Of a DNA stretch of 64,000 nt, positions 54,268-64,000 are shown in pieces. Within the stretch, counting starts at the first letter, position 1. Each line of letters begins with the position of its first letter. The stretch lies in NCBI RefSeq assembly GCF_900105555.1, contig NZ_FNTZ01000001.1, positions 2,848,501 to 2,912,500 on the forward strand, in the 5' to 3' direction. The notes under the pieces were generated by a model. That model did no database searches and was not told the DNA's origin. It worked only from the letters and a program-made list of their open reading frames with translations. This DNA comes from Pseudomonas coleopterorum (GTDB taxonomy: Bacteria; Pseudomonadota; Gammaproteobacteria; Pseudomonadales; Pseudomonadaceae). The translations under genes were made by a program, and so were the position numbers.

Positions 54268-55035
54268 ATGCCCAAGACCACGATGTTCGACCTCGACGGC
54301 AGAATAGCGCTGGTCTCCGGCGCCAGCCGTGGGATCGGCGAGTCCATTGCCCGATTGCTGGCGCAGCAGGGTGCACATGTGATCGTCGTCAGTCGCAGGC
54401 TGGACGGCTGCCAGCGTGTCGCCGACAGCATCAACGCTGGCGGCGACCAGGCTACCGCGATGGCCTGCCACATTGGCGAAACCGAGCAGATTCAGGACTT
54501 GTTCGCACGCATCCGCGCAACCTTCGGTCGCCTTGACATCCTGGTCAACAATGCTGCCACCAACCCCCAGTTCGGCAGCGTCCTGGATGTCGACCTGGGC
54601 GCTTTCCAGAAGACCGTGGACGTCAACGTCCGCGGTTACTTCTTCATGTCGGTCGAAGCCGGCAAGTTGATGCGTGAACACGGTGGCGGCAGCATCATCA
54701 ATGTGGCGTCGATCAACGGCGTGTCACCCGGTGTGTTCCAAGGCGTCTATTCCATGACCAAGGCTGCGGTGATCAACATGACCAAAGCGTTCGCCAAGGA
54801 ATGCGCCGGCTTCAACATCCGCTGCAATGCGTTGCTACCGGGGCTGACCGACACCCGTTTTGCCTCCGCGCTGGTCGAGAATCAGGCGATCCTCAAGACC
54901 GCGCTCGCGCAGATCCCGCTCAATCGTGTTGCCCAGCCTGAAGAAATGGCCGGGGCGGTGCTGTACCTCGCCAGCTCGGCTTCCAGCTACACCACAGGAA
55001 CCGCCCTGAACGTGGACGGTGGCTTTCTCTGCTGA
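54268..55035 (+). CDS. Short-chain dehydrogenase/reductase (classical SDR)
   Basis: The 255-residue NAD(P)-dependent oxidoreductase has the cofactor motif SGASRGIGESIA, NNAATNPQ, the catalytic serine in INVASINGVS, the Tyr-x-x-x-Lys pair in VYSMTKAAV and the C-terminal SSASSYTTGTALNVDGG. The Arg after the third glycine-rich turn and the later SRR point to NADPH or NAD with equal plausibility. Its position 25 bp after the ETF-QO gene suggests cotranscription and a link to acyl-CoA or fatty acid oxidation, for example as a 3-hydroxyacyl-CoA dehydrogenase, but this is inference. AGGAG lies 6 bases before ATG 54268. Confidence 0.88.
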   Translation: MPKTTMFDLDGRIALVSGASRGIGESIARLLAQQGAHVIVVSRRLDGCQRVADSINAGGDQATAMACHIGETEQIQDLFARIRATFGRLDILVNNAATNPQFGSVLDVDLGAFQKTVDVNVRGYFFMSVEAGKLMREHGGGSIINVASINGVSPGVFQGVYSMTKAAVINMTKAFAKECAGFNIRCNALLPGLTDTRFASALVENQAILKTALAQIPLNRVAQPEEMAGAVLYLASSASSYTTGTALNVDGGFLC

Positions 55036-55039
55036 AGGC

Positions 55040-56932
55040 TCAGACCTTAGGATCCGTAGGCGCCTTCGCGGGCGCCGCGTACTTGGGCTTGAGGTGACCT
55101 TCGCCATCCAGTAACCAGGCATCCATGATCTCGCGTACCACGGGACCTGCGACGCGCCCGCCCGCCTCGCCGTTCTCGATCATCACCGCCACCACGATCT
55201 TCGGCCGGTCGGCCGGCGCAAAGCCCACGAACAGCGCGTTGTCACGGTTGCGTTCCAAGGTCTTGAGACGGTTGTAGCGCTCACCCTGCTTGATCGCGAC
55301 CACCTGAGCGGTACCCGACTTGCCCGCGATGCGATACTGCGCACCGGCGGCAGCCTGCCGCGCAATGCCGCGCGGATCGTGCATGACGAGTTGCATGCCG
55401 TGGTTGACCTGATCCCATTCGCGGTTGTCACGCAGCACGATATTGGGGATCGGGTTGTCGTCCACCGGCGCCAGCCCCCCTACGGTTTCCGCCAGATGCG
55501 GCCGACGCCATACGCCCTTGCTGGCGATCAGCGTGGTGGCCTGGGCCAGTTGCAACGGTGTGACCTGCATGTAGCCCTGGCCAATACCCAGGATCAGCGT
55601 CTCGCCGGGGAACCACGCCTGACGTCGGGTCGCGCGCTTCCACTGCTGCGACGGCATCAAGCCAGGCGCTTCCTCGAACATGTCCAGCGACACCTTCTGA
55701 CCCAGGCCGAAGCGGGTCATGTAGTCGTGCATCCGGTCCACACCGAGCTTGTGCGCCAGATCGTAGAAGTAGGTGTCATTGGAGCGCATGATGGCGGCGT
55801 CCATGTCCACCCAGCCATCGCCGGTGCGATTCCAGTTGCGGTACTTGTGGTCGTAGTTGGGCAGCTCGTAGTAACCGGGGTCGAAGACCCGAGACTGGGG
55901 CGTAACCGCACCCGTATCCAGGCCGGCAATCGCCACTTCCGGTTTGATCGTCGAACCAGGTGCGTACAGGCCCCGCAGGACGCGATTGAACAGCGGCCGG
56001 TCGATGGAATCGCGCAACGCCGCATATTCCTTGAAGCTGATCCCGGTGACGAAAAGATTGGGATCGAAGCTGGGCTTGCTGACCATGGCCAGCACGTCGC
56101 CGGTTTCCGGATCGATGCACACCACCGCCCCACGCCGATCGCCCAGCGCCTTCTCGGCGGCTTCCTGCAGGTGCACATCCAGGCTCAGTACGATGTTCTT
56201 GCCCGGCACCGGATCGTGGTGGTTGAGCACCCGCATGACCCGCCCTTGAGCATTGGTCTCGACCTCTTCATAGCCCACCTGGCCATGCAGCTCCGTTTCA
56301 TAGAAACGCTCGACACCGGTCTTGCCCACCGACTGCGTGCCGCGGTACTGCGTCTGATCCAATGTCTTGGATTCCTTCTCGTTGATCCGCCCTACGTAGC
56401 CGACCGAGTGTGCGAAATGCTCCTTGCGCGGATATTCACGTACGAACTGAGGTTCCACATCGATGCCCGGCAGCAGAAATTGATTCACCGCGATCTTGGC
56501 GATCTGGTTCTCGTTCAGTTCATACATCAAGGTGACGGGTTCAAAGGGATGGCGTACACGCTTCAGGTCCTTGTCGAACTGCTTGCGCGCTTCATCGCTC
56601 AGCTCCAGCACCTTGACCACCTCATCGAGCACCTGCGCGGTATTGCCGGCGCGCTCGCGGGTCAGGGTCAGGTTGAAACTGGGTCGGTTATCGGCCAATA
56701 CCACGCCATTGCGGTCGTAGATCACCCCGCGCTCCGGCGGGATCGGCAGCACGTGCACCCGGTTGTTTTCCGATACCGTGGAGTTGTAGGCGAACTCGAT
56801 GACCTGCAGGAAGTACAGACGCCCTACCAAGGCAATGCTCAAGGCCAGCACCAGCAATGCGCAGGCGATCAACCGACGGTTGACCAGGCCTTGTTCCTTG
56901 CCATGATCTTTGAGAGGGATGGGCTGGGGCAT
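55040..56932 (-). CDS. mrdA: Peptidoglycan transpeptidase PBP2 (class B), non-rodA-linked copy
   Basis: The 630-residue protein has a short cytoplasmic tail, one membrane helix (residues about 20-40, LIACALLVLALSIALVGRLYF) and the PBP dimer domain (NRVHVLPIPPERGVIYDRNGVVLADNRPSFNL). The transpeptidase domain has SxxK in LYAPGSTIKPE, SxN in MRSNDTYF and KSG in IAGKSGTAQV. This is a class B PBP2 of the elongasome type. In pseudomonads the main mrdA sits with rodA, which is absent here: neighbours are an AI-2E family permease and an SDR, so this may be a second PBP2 paralogue. ATG 56932 gives normal length. It converges on the SDR gene with a 4-bp gap. Confidence 0.92.
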   Translation of the reverse strand: MPQPIPLKDHGKEQGLVNRRLIACALLVLALSIALVGRLYFLQVIEFAYNSTVSENNRVHVLPIPPERGVIYDRNGVVLADNRPSFNLTLTRERAGNTAQVLDEVVKVLELSDEARKQFDKDLKRVRHPFEPVTLMYELNENQIAKIAVNQFLLPGIDVEPQFVREYPRKEHFAHSVGYVGRINEKESKTLDQTQYRGTQSVGKTGVERFYETELHGQVGYEEVETNAQGRVMRVLNHHDPVPGKNIVLSLDVHLQEAAEKALGDRRGAVVCIDPETGDVLAMVSKPSFDPNLFVTGISFKEYAALRDSIDRPLFNRVLRGLYAPGSTIKPEVAIAGLDTGAVTPQSRVFDPGYYELPNYDHKYRNWNRTGDGWVDMDAAIMRSNDTYFYDLAHKLGVDRMHDYMTRFGLGQKVSLDMFEEAPGLMPSQQWKRATRRQAWFPGETLILGIGQGYMQVTPLQLAQATTLIASKGVWRRPHLAETVGGLAPVDDNPIPNIVLRDNREWDQVNHGMQLVMHDPRGIARQAAAGAQYRIAGKSGTAQVVAIKQGERYNRLKTLERNRDNALFVGFAPADRPKIVVAVMIENGEAGGRVAGPVVREIMDAWLLDGEGHLKPKYAAPAKAPTDPKV

Positions 56933-57030
56933 GCGGACCGCTCTGAAAAAGCGCCGATGGTAACCAAGCAGGCCCCTGCCCTCAAGCGCCAACTCCCTCG
57001 GGCTGACCAAGGGAGCCGGTAAGGCGTGTG

Positions 57031-58104
57031 TCAGGTGCGGTCCTGAGGCAGACGCACCTGGCGCTTGGTACTGACGAAAATACCCCAGCTGGACATGAAC
57101 AGCGCCGCGATCAACGGGCCGATCACGAAACCGTTGAGGCCAAACACCGCCAAGCCACCCAGTGTCGATACCAGAATGAGGTAATCCGGCATCTTCGTGT
57201 CCTTGCCGACCAGAACCGGACGCAACACGTTGTCGACCATGCCGATCACCAGAATACCGAACAGGGTCAACGTCACTCCCTGCCAGATATAACCGCTCAA
57301 CAGGAAGTAGGCCGCCACCGGCGCCCAGACGATGCCGGCCCCGACGGCAGGCAACAGCGACAGGAAGGCCATGAGTACAGCCCACAGCAACGCGCTGGGA
57401 ATATCGAGGAACCAGAAGATCACCCCACCCAAGGCACCTTGCGTAACGGCCACCAGCAGGTTGCCCTTCACGGTGGCACGCACCACACGGTTGAACTTCA
57501 ACTGCAGACGGCGCTTCTGCTGTTCGGCCAGCGGAATGGCCGTACGGATCTTGCGCGACAGTTCAGGGCCATCACGCAGGAAGAAGAACAGCAAGTACAG
57601 CATGATGCCGAAGCTGATCACGAAATCCAGCGTGCCCTGGCCGAAGCTGAATGCCTGAGTCGCAAAATATTGACTGCCCTGCATGGCGCCCTTGGCAACT
57701 TTATCGCGCACGCCTTCGAGATCGCCCATGCCCATGCGATCGAGCAATTGTTGCCCGGAGGCCGGAAGCAGCTGCTTGAACTGATCGATATAACCCGCCA
57801 CGTCCAGTTGGCCACTCTCGATATTCTTGTAGAGCACCGCGCCTTCTTGCACCAACAGCGCGCTGATGATGATCACCGGCAGGATCGCTATAAGCAGCGC
57901 CGTGGTCAACGTGACCAGCGAACTGATATTGCGACGCCGGTTCAACTTCATCATGACCAGTCGCTGCAAAGGCGCAAACACGATTCCCAGAATCACGGCC
58001 CAGAATACCGCGCCGTAATAAGGTAGAAGAATCCAGATGAAAGCGATGGTGACGAGGATCAACAGTAACAACAGGGTTTTGTTTTGCAGGTTGGTTTCGT
58101 TCAT
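57031..58104 (-). CDS. AI-2E/PerM family permease
   Basis: The 357-residue membrane protein has about eight helices and the AI-2E_transport (PF01594) layout: LPYYGAVFWAVILGIVFAPLQRLV near the N terminus and a central cytoplasmic region (SGQQLLDRMGMGDLEGVRDKVAKG). FGIMLYLLFFFLRDGPELSRKI follows, then the conserved block LPAVGAGIVWAPVAAYFLLSG, and GMVDNVLRPVLVGKDTKMPDYLIL closes the family region. Members export AI-2 (TqsA) or act as sodium/proton antiporters or PerM-type permeases, so the substrate is open. It reads with the PBP2 gene (98 bp gap) and downstream of the sensor kinase gene (99 bp gap), possibly as separate units. Confidence 0.85.
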   Translation of the reverse strand: MNETNLQNKTLLLLLILVTIAFIWILLPYYGAVFWAVILGIVFAPLQRLVMMKLNRRRNISSLVTLTTALLIAILPVIIISALLVQEGAVLYKNIESGQLDVAGYIDQFKQLLPASGQQLLDRMGMGDLEGVRDKVAKGAMQGSQYFATQAFSFGQGTLDFVISFGIMLYLLFFFLRDGPELSRKIRTAIPLAEQQKRRLQLKFNRVVRATVKGNLLVAVTQGALGGVIFWFLDIPSALLWAVLMAFLSLLPAVGAGIVWAPVAAYFLLSGYIWQGVTLTLFGILVIGMVDNVLRPVLVGKDTKMPDYLILVSTLGGLAVFGLNGFVIGPLIAALFMSSWGIFVSTKRQVRLPQDRT

Positions 58105-58203
58105 GTCCGATCCATGTCGATAAGCTACAGAACCGTCATTCGGTCCTGTGAGTTAGTCCTCCCAGCCGCCTGCGAGTTTAGTCATCGGCAAGATATATCC
58201 GCG

Positions 58204-59520
58204 TTAAACGCGTTTATCCAGGTCGACTGCCACGCGCAGCCCACCCAGCGGACTTTCAGACAGCTGCAAACGAGCCGACCAGCTTTCCACGATGTCACGA
58301 ACGATACCCAGCCCCAGACCATGTCCGTCGACCTGCTCGTCCAACCGAGAGCCGCGATCCAGCACCGCCTGACGTGCGTCCTCGGGTATCCCCGGACCGT
58401 CGTCGTCCACCCAGATACTGTAGCCCTGCGCATGCTCGACAATGCTCAGGCAGACCTGCGCGTCTGCCCACTTGCAGGCGTTGTCGAGCAGATTGCCCAA
58501 CAGCTCCAGCACGTCCTCGCGATCCCATGGTAGACGCACATCCGCTGCCACCTCGTAGCTCAGGTTCAAATGCCCGCCGTGAATCATCTCGAGAGTCGCG
58601 AACAGACCCGGAATCTCTTCTGCGCAATCGAACTGAACACCCGGCAGCGCATCGCCTGCCAAGCGCGCACGATTGAGCTCACGGCTCAGCCGCAACTGGA
58701 TGTGCTCCAACTGCTCACGCAACAGCCGACCAACCTCGGGATGGTCGCGCAGCCGCTCACTGCTCGCCAGACTCAACAGCACCGCCATGGGCGTCTTCAG
58801 CGCATGCCCAAGATTGCCCAACGCATTACGCGAACGCTTGAGACTGTCTTCGGTGTGCAGCAAGAGGTGGTTGATCTGCGCCACGAGCGGCTCAAGCTCT
58901 GCCGGAACTTCGCTGTCCAGTTGCGACCGCTGCCCGAGCTGCAACTGGGCAATCTGTTCCCGGGTGCGTTCCAGTGGCTTGAGCGAGCGTTTGACCGTGA
59001 TCCGCTGCAGTACGAGCACCGCAATCAATGCGGCCAGGCCCATTCCCAGGCCAATCTGACGTACCCGCTGAAAGCTGGTGCGAACCGGTGTGTAGTCTTG
59101 GGCCACGATGATGGACAGCGGCTGGCCGAGCCGACGGTAATCGGCCCTCAATACCAGCAGCAGTTGACCTTCGGGACCCAGCTTCAAACCTGAATACAAC
59201 CCCGACTGCTCGGGCACCGGCAGCTCGAGATCCCACAGCGAGCGGGACCGCCAGTGACCTTCGGGAAAGTCTATGCGGAAATAATGCCCGGAGAACGGAC
59301 GTTCGTAGGCAGGAGAAATACGGTGTTGATCCAGCTGCAAACCCTGTGGCCCCCGCTGCATGGCCACCAGAAGGTTTTCACTTTCGTTGCGCAGCCCCGC
59401 TTCCAGATAGCGTTGCAGACCCATTTCGAACAGCCACAAACTCAACTGCGCGAGCACCAGGCCAACCACGACCAGAACGCTGATCAGTCCGACGCTCAAT
59501 CGCGCCTGGATGGATCTCAC
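58204..59520 (-). CDS. Membrane sensor histidine kinase of a PepSY-linked two-component system
   Basis: The 438-residue kinase has an N-terminal membrane helix ([21 protein letters not shown]), a periplasmic domain of about 120 residues and a second helix ([14 protein letters not shown]). A HAMP-like stretch follows, then the phospho-acceptor His239 in [12 protein letters not shown] and an ATPase domain with N box [14 protein letters not shown] and G box [12 protein letters not shown] and [10 protein letters not shown]. The [10 protein letters not shown] form is like PhoQ-type kinases. The GTG start overlaps the response regulator stop (GTGA), so it is translationally coupled. It is the last gene of the PepSY-PepSY-regulator-kinase operon. 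Confidence 0.9.
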   Translation of the reverse strand: MRSIQARLSVGLISVLVVVGLVLAQLSLWLFEMGLQRYLEAGLRNESENLLVAMQRGPQGLQLDQHRISPAYERPFSGHYFRIDFPEGHWRSRSLWDLELPVPEQSGLYSGLKLGPEGQLLLVLRADYRRLGQPLSIIVAQDYTPVRTSFQRVRQIGLGMGLAALIAVLVLQRITVKRSLKPLERTREQIAQLQLGQRSQLDSEVPAELEPLVAQINHLLLHTEDSLKRSRNALGNLGHALKTPMAVLLSLASSERLRDHPEVGRLLREQLEHIQLRLSRELNRARLAGDALPGVQFDCAEEIPGLFATLEMIHGGHLNLSYEVAADVRLPWDREDVLELLGNLLDNACKWADAQVCLSIVEHAQGYSIWVDDDGPGIPEDARQAVLDRGSRLDEQVDGHGLGLGIVRDIVESWSARLQLSESPLGGLRVAVDLDKRV

Positions 59521-60185
59521 TGCACGACCCCGGCAAAACGGTAGCCCTGCCCTCGCCGCGTTTCGATCACACTGCGACCCAGCTTGCGCCGCAGGTGGTT
59601 GACGTGCACTTCCAGCACGTTCGAATCGCGCTCGGTTTCGCCGTCATACAGGTGATCGGCCAAATGGCCCTTGGAAAGGATCTGGTCGGGATGGAGCATG
59701 AAATAGCGCAGCAGCCGGAACTCGGCAGCCGTGAGCTGTATATCGACCCCGGCCTGTAATACGCATTGGCGACCTTCGTCCAGATGCAGACCCGCCGCTT
59801 CCAGGCGGGGCATGTTCGACAGGCCTCGCGCCCGCCGCACCAACGCCTGGGCCCGCAACTGAAGTTCTTCAGGGTGAAACGGTTTGGTCAGGTAGTCATC
59901 GGCGCCTGCTTTCAACCCTTCGATACGCTCGGCCCATGAGCCACGCGCGGTCAGAATGAGCACCGGGGTGGAAAGGTTCGCCGCTCGCCACTGAGCCAGT
60001 ACCTCCAGCCCAGGCAGGCCGGGCAATCCTAGATCCAGGATGATCAAATCATAAGGTTCGGACTGCCCCTGATAGACCGCGTCTCGACCGTCCGCCAGCC
60101 AATCCACGGCGTACCCCTGGCGACTGAGGCTGGCGCTCAGCTCATCGGCCAGAGGAACGTTGTCTTCCACCAACAGCAAGCGCAT
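59517..60185 (-). CDS. OmpR/PhoP family response regulator
   Basis: The 222-residue regulator has a receiver with acidic VEDN, phospho-acceptor Asp51 in IILDLGLPG and the switch lysine in [11 protein letters not shown] winged-helix output domain follows from about residue 125 ([54 protein letters not shown]). Its ATG overlaps the second PepSY gene stop (TGATG) and its own stop overlaps the kinase start. Operon and overlap order show that regulator and kinase form a pair. A TTAAG-N6-TTAAG repeat upstream of the first PepSY gene is the probable binding site. Confidence 0.93.
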   Translation of the reverse strand: MRLLLVEDNVPLADELSASLSRQGYAVDWLADGRDAVYQGQSEPYDLIILDLGLPGLPGLEVLAQWRAANLSTPVLILTARGSWAERIEGLKAGADDYLTKPFHPEELQLRAQALVRRARGLSNMPRLEAAGLHLDEGRQCVLQAGVDIQLTAAEFRLLRYFMLHPDQILSKGHLADHLYDGETERDSNVLEVHVNHLRRKLGRSVIETRRGQGYRFAGVVQ

Positions 60186-60496
60186 CAGTCATCTTCCTCG
60201 TCTTTGAGCAAATCACCTGTCGCCGCATCCAACTTGATCTCGCGAACGACACCCGCCGTAGTCAGCAACTCGACTTCATAGACCAGCTTCTGCTGCTTTT
60301 CTTCGAGTTCAGCCTCCAGCAGACGAGCACCGGGATAACGCGCCATGGCCTGGCCTAGGAGTTGTTCGAGGGGCAGGATCACACCCTCCTGTCTGAGTCG
60401 CAACGCCTCATCCTGGTCTAGATCCCGAGCCACTGCCAAAGAGCAGAACGCCAGCAGCCCGACCATCAGTGCGCGACCCGCTGGCGGTATGTTCAT
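60185..60496 (-). CDS. Exported PepSY-domain protein (second copy)
   Basis: The 103-residue product has a signal peptide ([18 protein letters not shown]) and a PepSY domain with [55 protein letters not shown] and [10 protein letters not shown]. PepSY domains bind peptides, inhibit proteases or gate sensors. It is a close partner of the PepSY gene directly upstream (overlap TAATG) and of the regulator gene downstream (TGATG). A periplasmic ligand-sensing role for the kinase is inference from this linkage. Confidence 0.88.
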   Translation of the reverse strand: MNIPPAGRALMVGLLAFCSLAVARDLDQDEALRLRQEGVILPLEQLLGQAMARYPGARLLEAELEEKQQKLVYEVELLTTAGVVREIKLDAATGDLLKDEEDD

Positions 60497-60804
60497 TAGG
60501 TATCCTGATGATCTTTGAGCACTTGGCCAGTGGTTGCATCAAGCTCTACATCCCACTCGACGCCCTTGCTGTCGCGCAGTTCGACTTGATAGATGTATTT
60601 ACCGTATTCCTCTTCCAGCTCGGTCTCGTGAACAGTGCCACCTGGATGTTTCGCCAATGCTGCGGCATTGAGCTTTTCGAAGGACTGGATGGTACCAGCA
60701 TCGCGCAAGCGAAGCGCTTCGTCCGGGCCAAGATCTTTGGCCTGAGCACTGACGGCAACGAAACTCATGGAAGAAGCCAGAAGCAAAGCAGTCAACGTTT
60801 TCAT
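60496..60804 (-). CDS. Exported PepSY-domain protein (first copy)
   Basis: The 102-residue product has a signal peptide (KTLTALLLASSMSFVAVSAQA) and a PepSY domain: LRLRDAGTIQSFEKLNAAALAKHPGG, then YIYQVELRDSKGVEWDVELDATTGQVLKDHQD. It resembles the next gene in layout, so the pair came from a tandem duplication, although the two have diverged considerably. AAGGTG lies 7 bases before ATG 60804. It is the first gene of the operon, and the response-regulator box and -10 element lie 50-80 bp upstream. Confidence 0.88.
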   Translation of the reverse strand: MKTLTALLLASSMSFVAVSAQAKDLGPDEALRLRDAGTIQSFEKLNAAALAKHPGGTVHETELEEEYGKYIYQVELRDSKGVEWDVELDATTGQVLKDHQDT

Positions 60805-60851
60805 TCAGTTCACCTTGTGTATGTGTGAGGTATGTACGGTGTACGAGAGAC

Positions 60852-60883
60852 ACAATACCGAAGGCGACTTAACTCAAACTTAA
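60852..60883 (-). promoter_or_regulatory. OmpR-type operator and -10 box of the PepSY operon
   Basis: On the minus strand TTAAG-N6-TTAAG (60868-60883, 11-bp period) is followed after 10 bases by TATTGT (60852-60857). A direct repeat overlapping the -35 position at this spacing is the classic layout for activation by an OmpR/PmrA-type regulator. Confidence 0.6.
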
Positions 60884-61047
60884 TGGCACAACGCTAGCCT
60901 CCAAATGATCGCGGTGTTGCAGCACGCTCTGCCCCACCGTGCGTCAGCCGGCTGGATCAATCCCACCACGCGTCCCAAGCGCACTTACCGTCCAGGTTGG
61001 ACACCTGATAAACTGCAGCACTGACTTGCCTACAAATTGGAACAAAC

Positions 61048-61404
61048 GTGGAAATTTTCAAGGAATTCACTTTCGAGTCTGCCCATCGGCTTCCTCACGT
61101 ACCCGAGGGACACAAATGCGGTCGCTTGCATGGCCATTCCTTCAAGGTCGCGATCTATCTTAAAGGCGACGTTGATCCCCATACCGGCTGGATCCGAGAC
61201 TTTTCCGAAATCAAGGCGATATTCAAGCCGCTGTACGAGCGTCTGGACCACAACTATCTGAATGATCTTCCCGGCCTGGAGAATCCCACCAGCGAGAACC
61301 TCGCCAAATGGATCTGGCATGAGCTCAAACCGCTATTGCCCGAATTGTCCAAGATTCGTATCCACGAGACCTGCACGAGCGGATGCGAGTACACCGGTGA
61401 CTGA
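61048..61404 (+). CDS. queD: 6-carboxytetrahydropterin synthase QueD
   Basis: The 118-residue enzyme converts dihydroneopterin triphosphate to 6-carboxy-5,6,7,8-tetrahydropterin, the second step of queuosine biosynthesis. The zinc-binding histidines are in FESAHRLPH and RLHGHSF, the catalytic cysteine is in HKCGRLHGH, and the catalytic Glu/His lie in [12 protein letters not shown] and LDHNYLNDL. The GTG start with GGAAC upstream gives the normal length. Other que genes are not nearby. A terminator with eight T follows, and then the rRNA operon reads in the opposite direction. Confidence 0.93.
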   Translation: MEIFKEFTFESAHRLPHVPEGHKCGRLHGHSFKVAIYLKGDVDPHTGWIRDFSEIKAIFKPLYERLDHNYLNDLPGLENPTSENLAKWIWHELKPLLPELSKIRIHETCTSGCEYTGD

Positions 61405-61417
61405 CCGGCATGCTACG

Positions 61418-61446
61418 AAAAACCACCCTGCTGGGTGGTTTTTTTT
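61418..61446 (+). terminator. Terminator of queD
   Basis: AACCACCC-tgct-GGGTGGTT followed by a T run of eight, 14 bases beyond the queD stop. Confidence 0.9.
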
Positions 61447-61481
61447 GCGTGCGGATCAGTGTTTTTTGCTTCGAGAAAGAC

Positions 61482-61514
61482 AAAACCCCTACCTGCTCGC
61501 GCAGATAGGGGTTT
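61482..61514 (-). terminator. Terminator of the rRNA operon
   Basis: On the minus strand AAACCCCTA-type stem (AAACCCCTATCTGC with GCAGGTAGGGGTTT) is followed by TTTTGTCTTTCTC, just past the 5S gene. One base pair is mismatched or G-T. Confidence 0.85.
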
Positions 61515-61525
61515 CGGAATTGAAT

Positions 61526-61641
61526 CTTGACGATGACCTACTCTCACATGGGGAAACCCCACACTACCATCGGCGATGCATCGTTTCACTGCTGAGTTCG
61601 GGATGGGATCAGGTGGTTCCAATGCTCTATGGTCGTCAAGA
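61526..61641 (-). rRNA. rrf: 5S ribosomal RNA
   Basis: The minus strand contains the Pseudomonas 5S landmarks in order: GACCATAGAGCATTGGAACC, CCTGATCCCATCCCGAACTC, AGTGAAACGATGCATCGCCG and GGTAGTGTGGGGTTTCCCCA, then GTGAGAGTAGGTCATCGTC. Ends are set by pairing of the terminal helix and may shift by a few bases. Confidence 0.93.
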
Positions 61642-61786
61642 AATTCTGTAGCCAGGACGCCCTTGGGAGGCATTCCAGCGAATCGGGTATGTGATATTCG
61701 TGGGTTGTCTTGCTGCGAACTTTCGGTTCGTGTCATCTCCACAGTCACCGCAATCTGGTCTTCGACGCAAATTGCTTGGGTGTTAT

Positions 61787-64000
<2,214 letters not shown>

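Noticed and set aside
55040..57385. 781-residue PBP2 with long N-terminal extension
   Set aside because: The extension is antisense to the permease gene; PBP2 family sequence begins at ATG 56932.

Overview
The window is a 64 kb stretch of a Pseudomonas chromosome, probably from the P. fluorescens/P. syringae side of the genus. Markers for this are a succinate dehydrogenase, 2-oxoglutarate dehydrogenase and succinyl-CoA ligase block divergent from gltA, an AmrZ regulator, an MvaT-type H-NS protein, a periplasmic-type malate:quinone oxidoreductase and the ETF/ETF-QO cluster. The sequence is GC-rich throughout, with strong Shine-Dalgarno sites and many 1-8 base overlaps between genes of one operon. 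I saw no prophage, transposase, integrase, CRISPR array or plasmid gene. This is mostly core chromosome with accessory metabolic genes inserted between housekeeping blocks.

Layout. 1-4.3 kb: the end of a zinc alcohol/formaldehyde dehydrogenase, a TIM-barrel sugar phosphate isomerase/epimerase, a 28-residue membrane peptide, a Tat-exported type I 3-dehydroquinate dehydratase and a CHASE-like/GGDEF diguanylate cyclase. 4.5-10.7 kb: glgX, a stand-alone receiver overlapping a PAS/HisKA_2 kinase, and a serralysin-like RTX metalloprotease carrying DUF4214 repeats. 11.1-19.8 kb: an HpxO-like urate hydroxylase, poxB, a DUF3597 protein, an MvaT-family regulator, a small conserved protein and a paoABC-type periplasmic aldehyde oxidoreductase. 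20-26 kb: an AraC regulator divergent from a NepI-like MFS exporter, then a LysR regulator divergent from tarD and dctA, which looks like a D-tartrate uptake and dehydration unit. 26-32 kb: tRNA-Arg(CCT), a pair of small membrane proteins behind a sigma54-like promoter, amrZ, brnQ, mqo and a GNAT acetyltransferase.

32-45 kb is the TCA core: sdhCDAB-sucAB-lpdG-sucCD on the minus strand, with gltA divergent. Near-consensus sigma70 promoters face away from each other in the 350 bp between sdhC and gltA. 45-50 kb holds a START-domain protein, a cysteine-cluster protein, a lysine-rich exported protein, a MocR-type regulator, and a DUF4398 lipoprotein/OmpA lipoprotein/solute-binding protein operon. 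50-55 kb holds etfBA divergent from the ETF:ubiquinone oxidoreductase gene plus an SDR. The ETF region has a PsrA-like operator next to a good promoter. 55-61 kb holds a second-type PBP2, an AI-2E/PerM family permease and a PepSY-PepSY-response regulator-kinase operon with a matching response-regulator box. The window ends with queD and the 3' part of an rRNA operon (5S and 23S, minus strand).

The main biological thread is oxidation of dicarboxylates and delivery of electrons to the quinone pool: DctA, TarD, Mqo, Sdh, ETF-QO and PoxB all feed central metabolism or ubiquinone. I do not see a clear new multi-gene defence or biosynthetic system. The most worthwhile leads are the sigma54-driven micro-protein pair, the modular serralysin-DUF4214 protease, the exported dehydroquinate dehydratase with its adjacent micro-ORF, and the DUF4398/OmpA/solute-binding operon.
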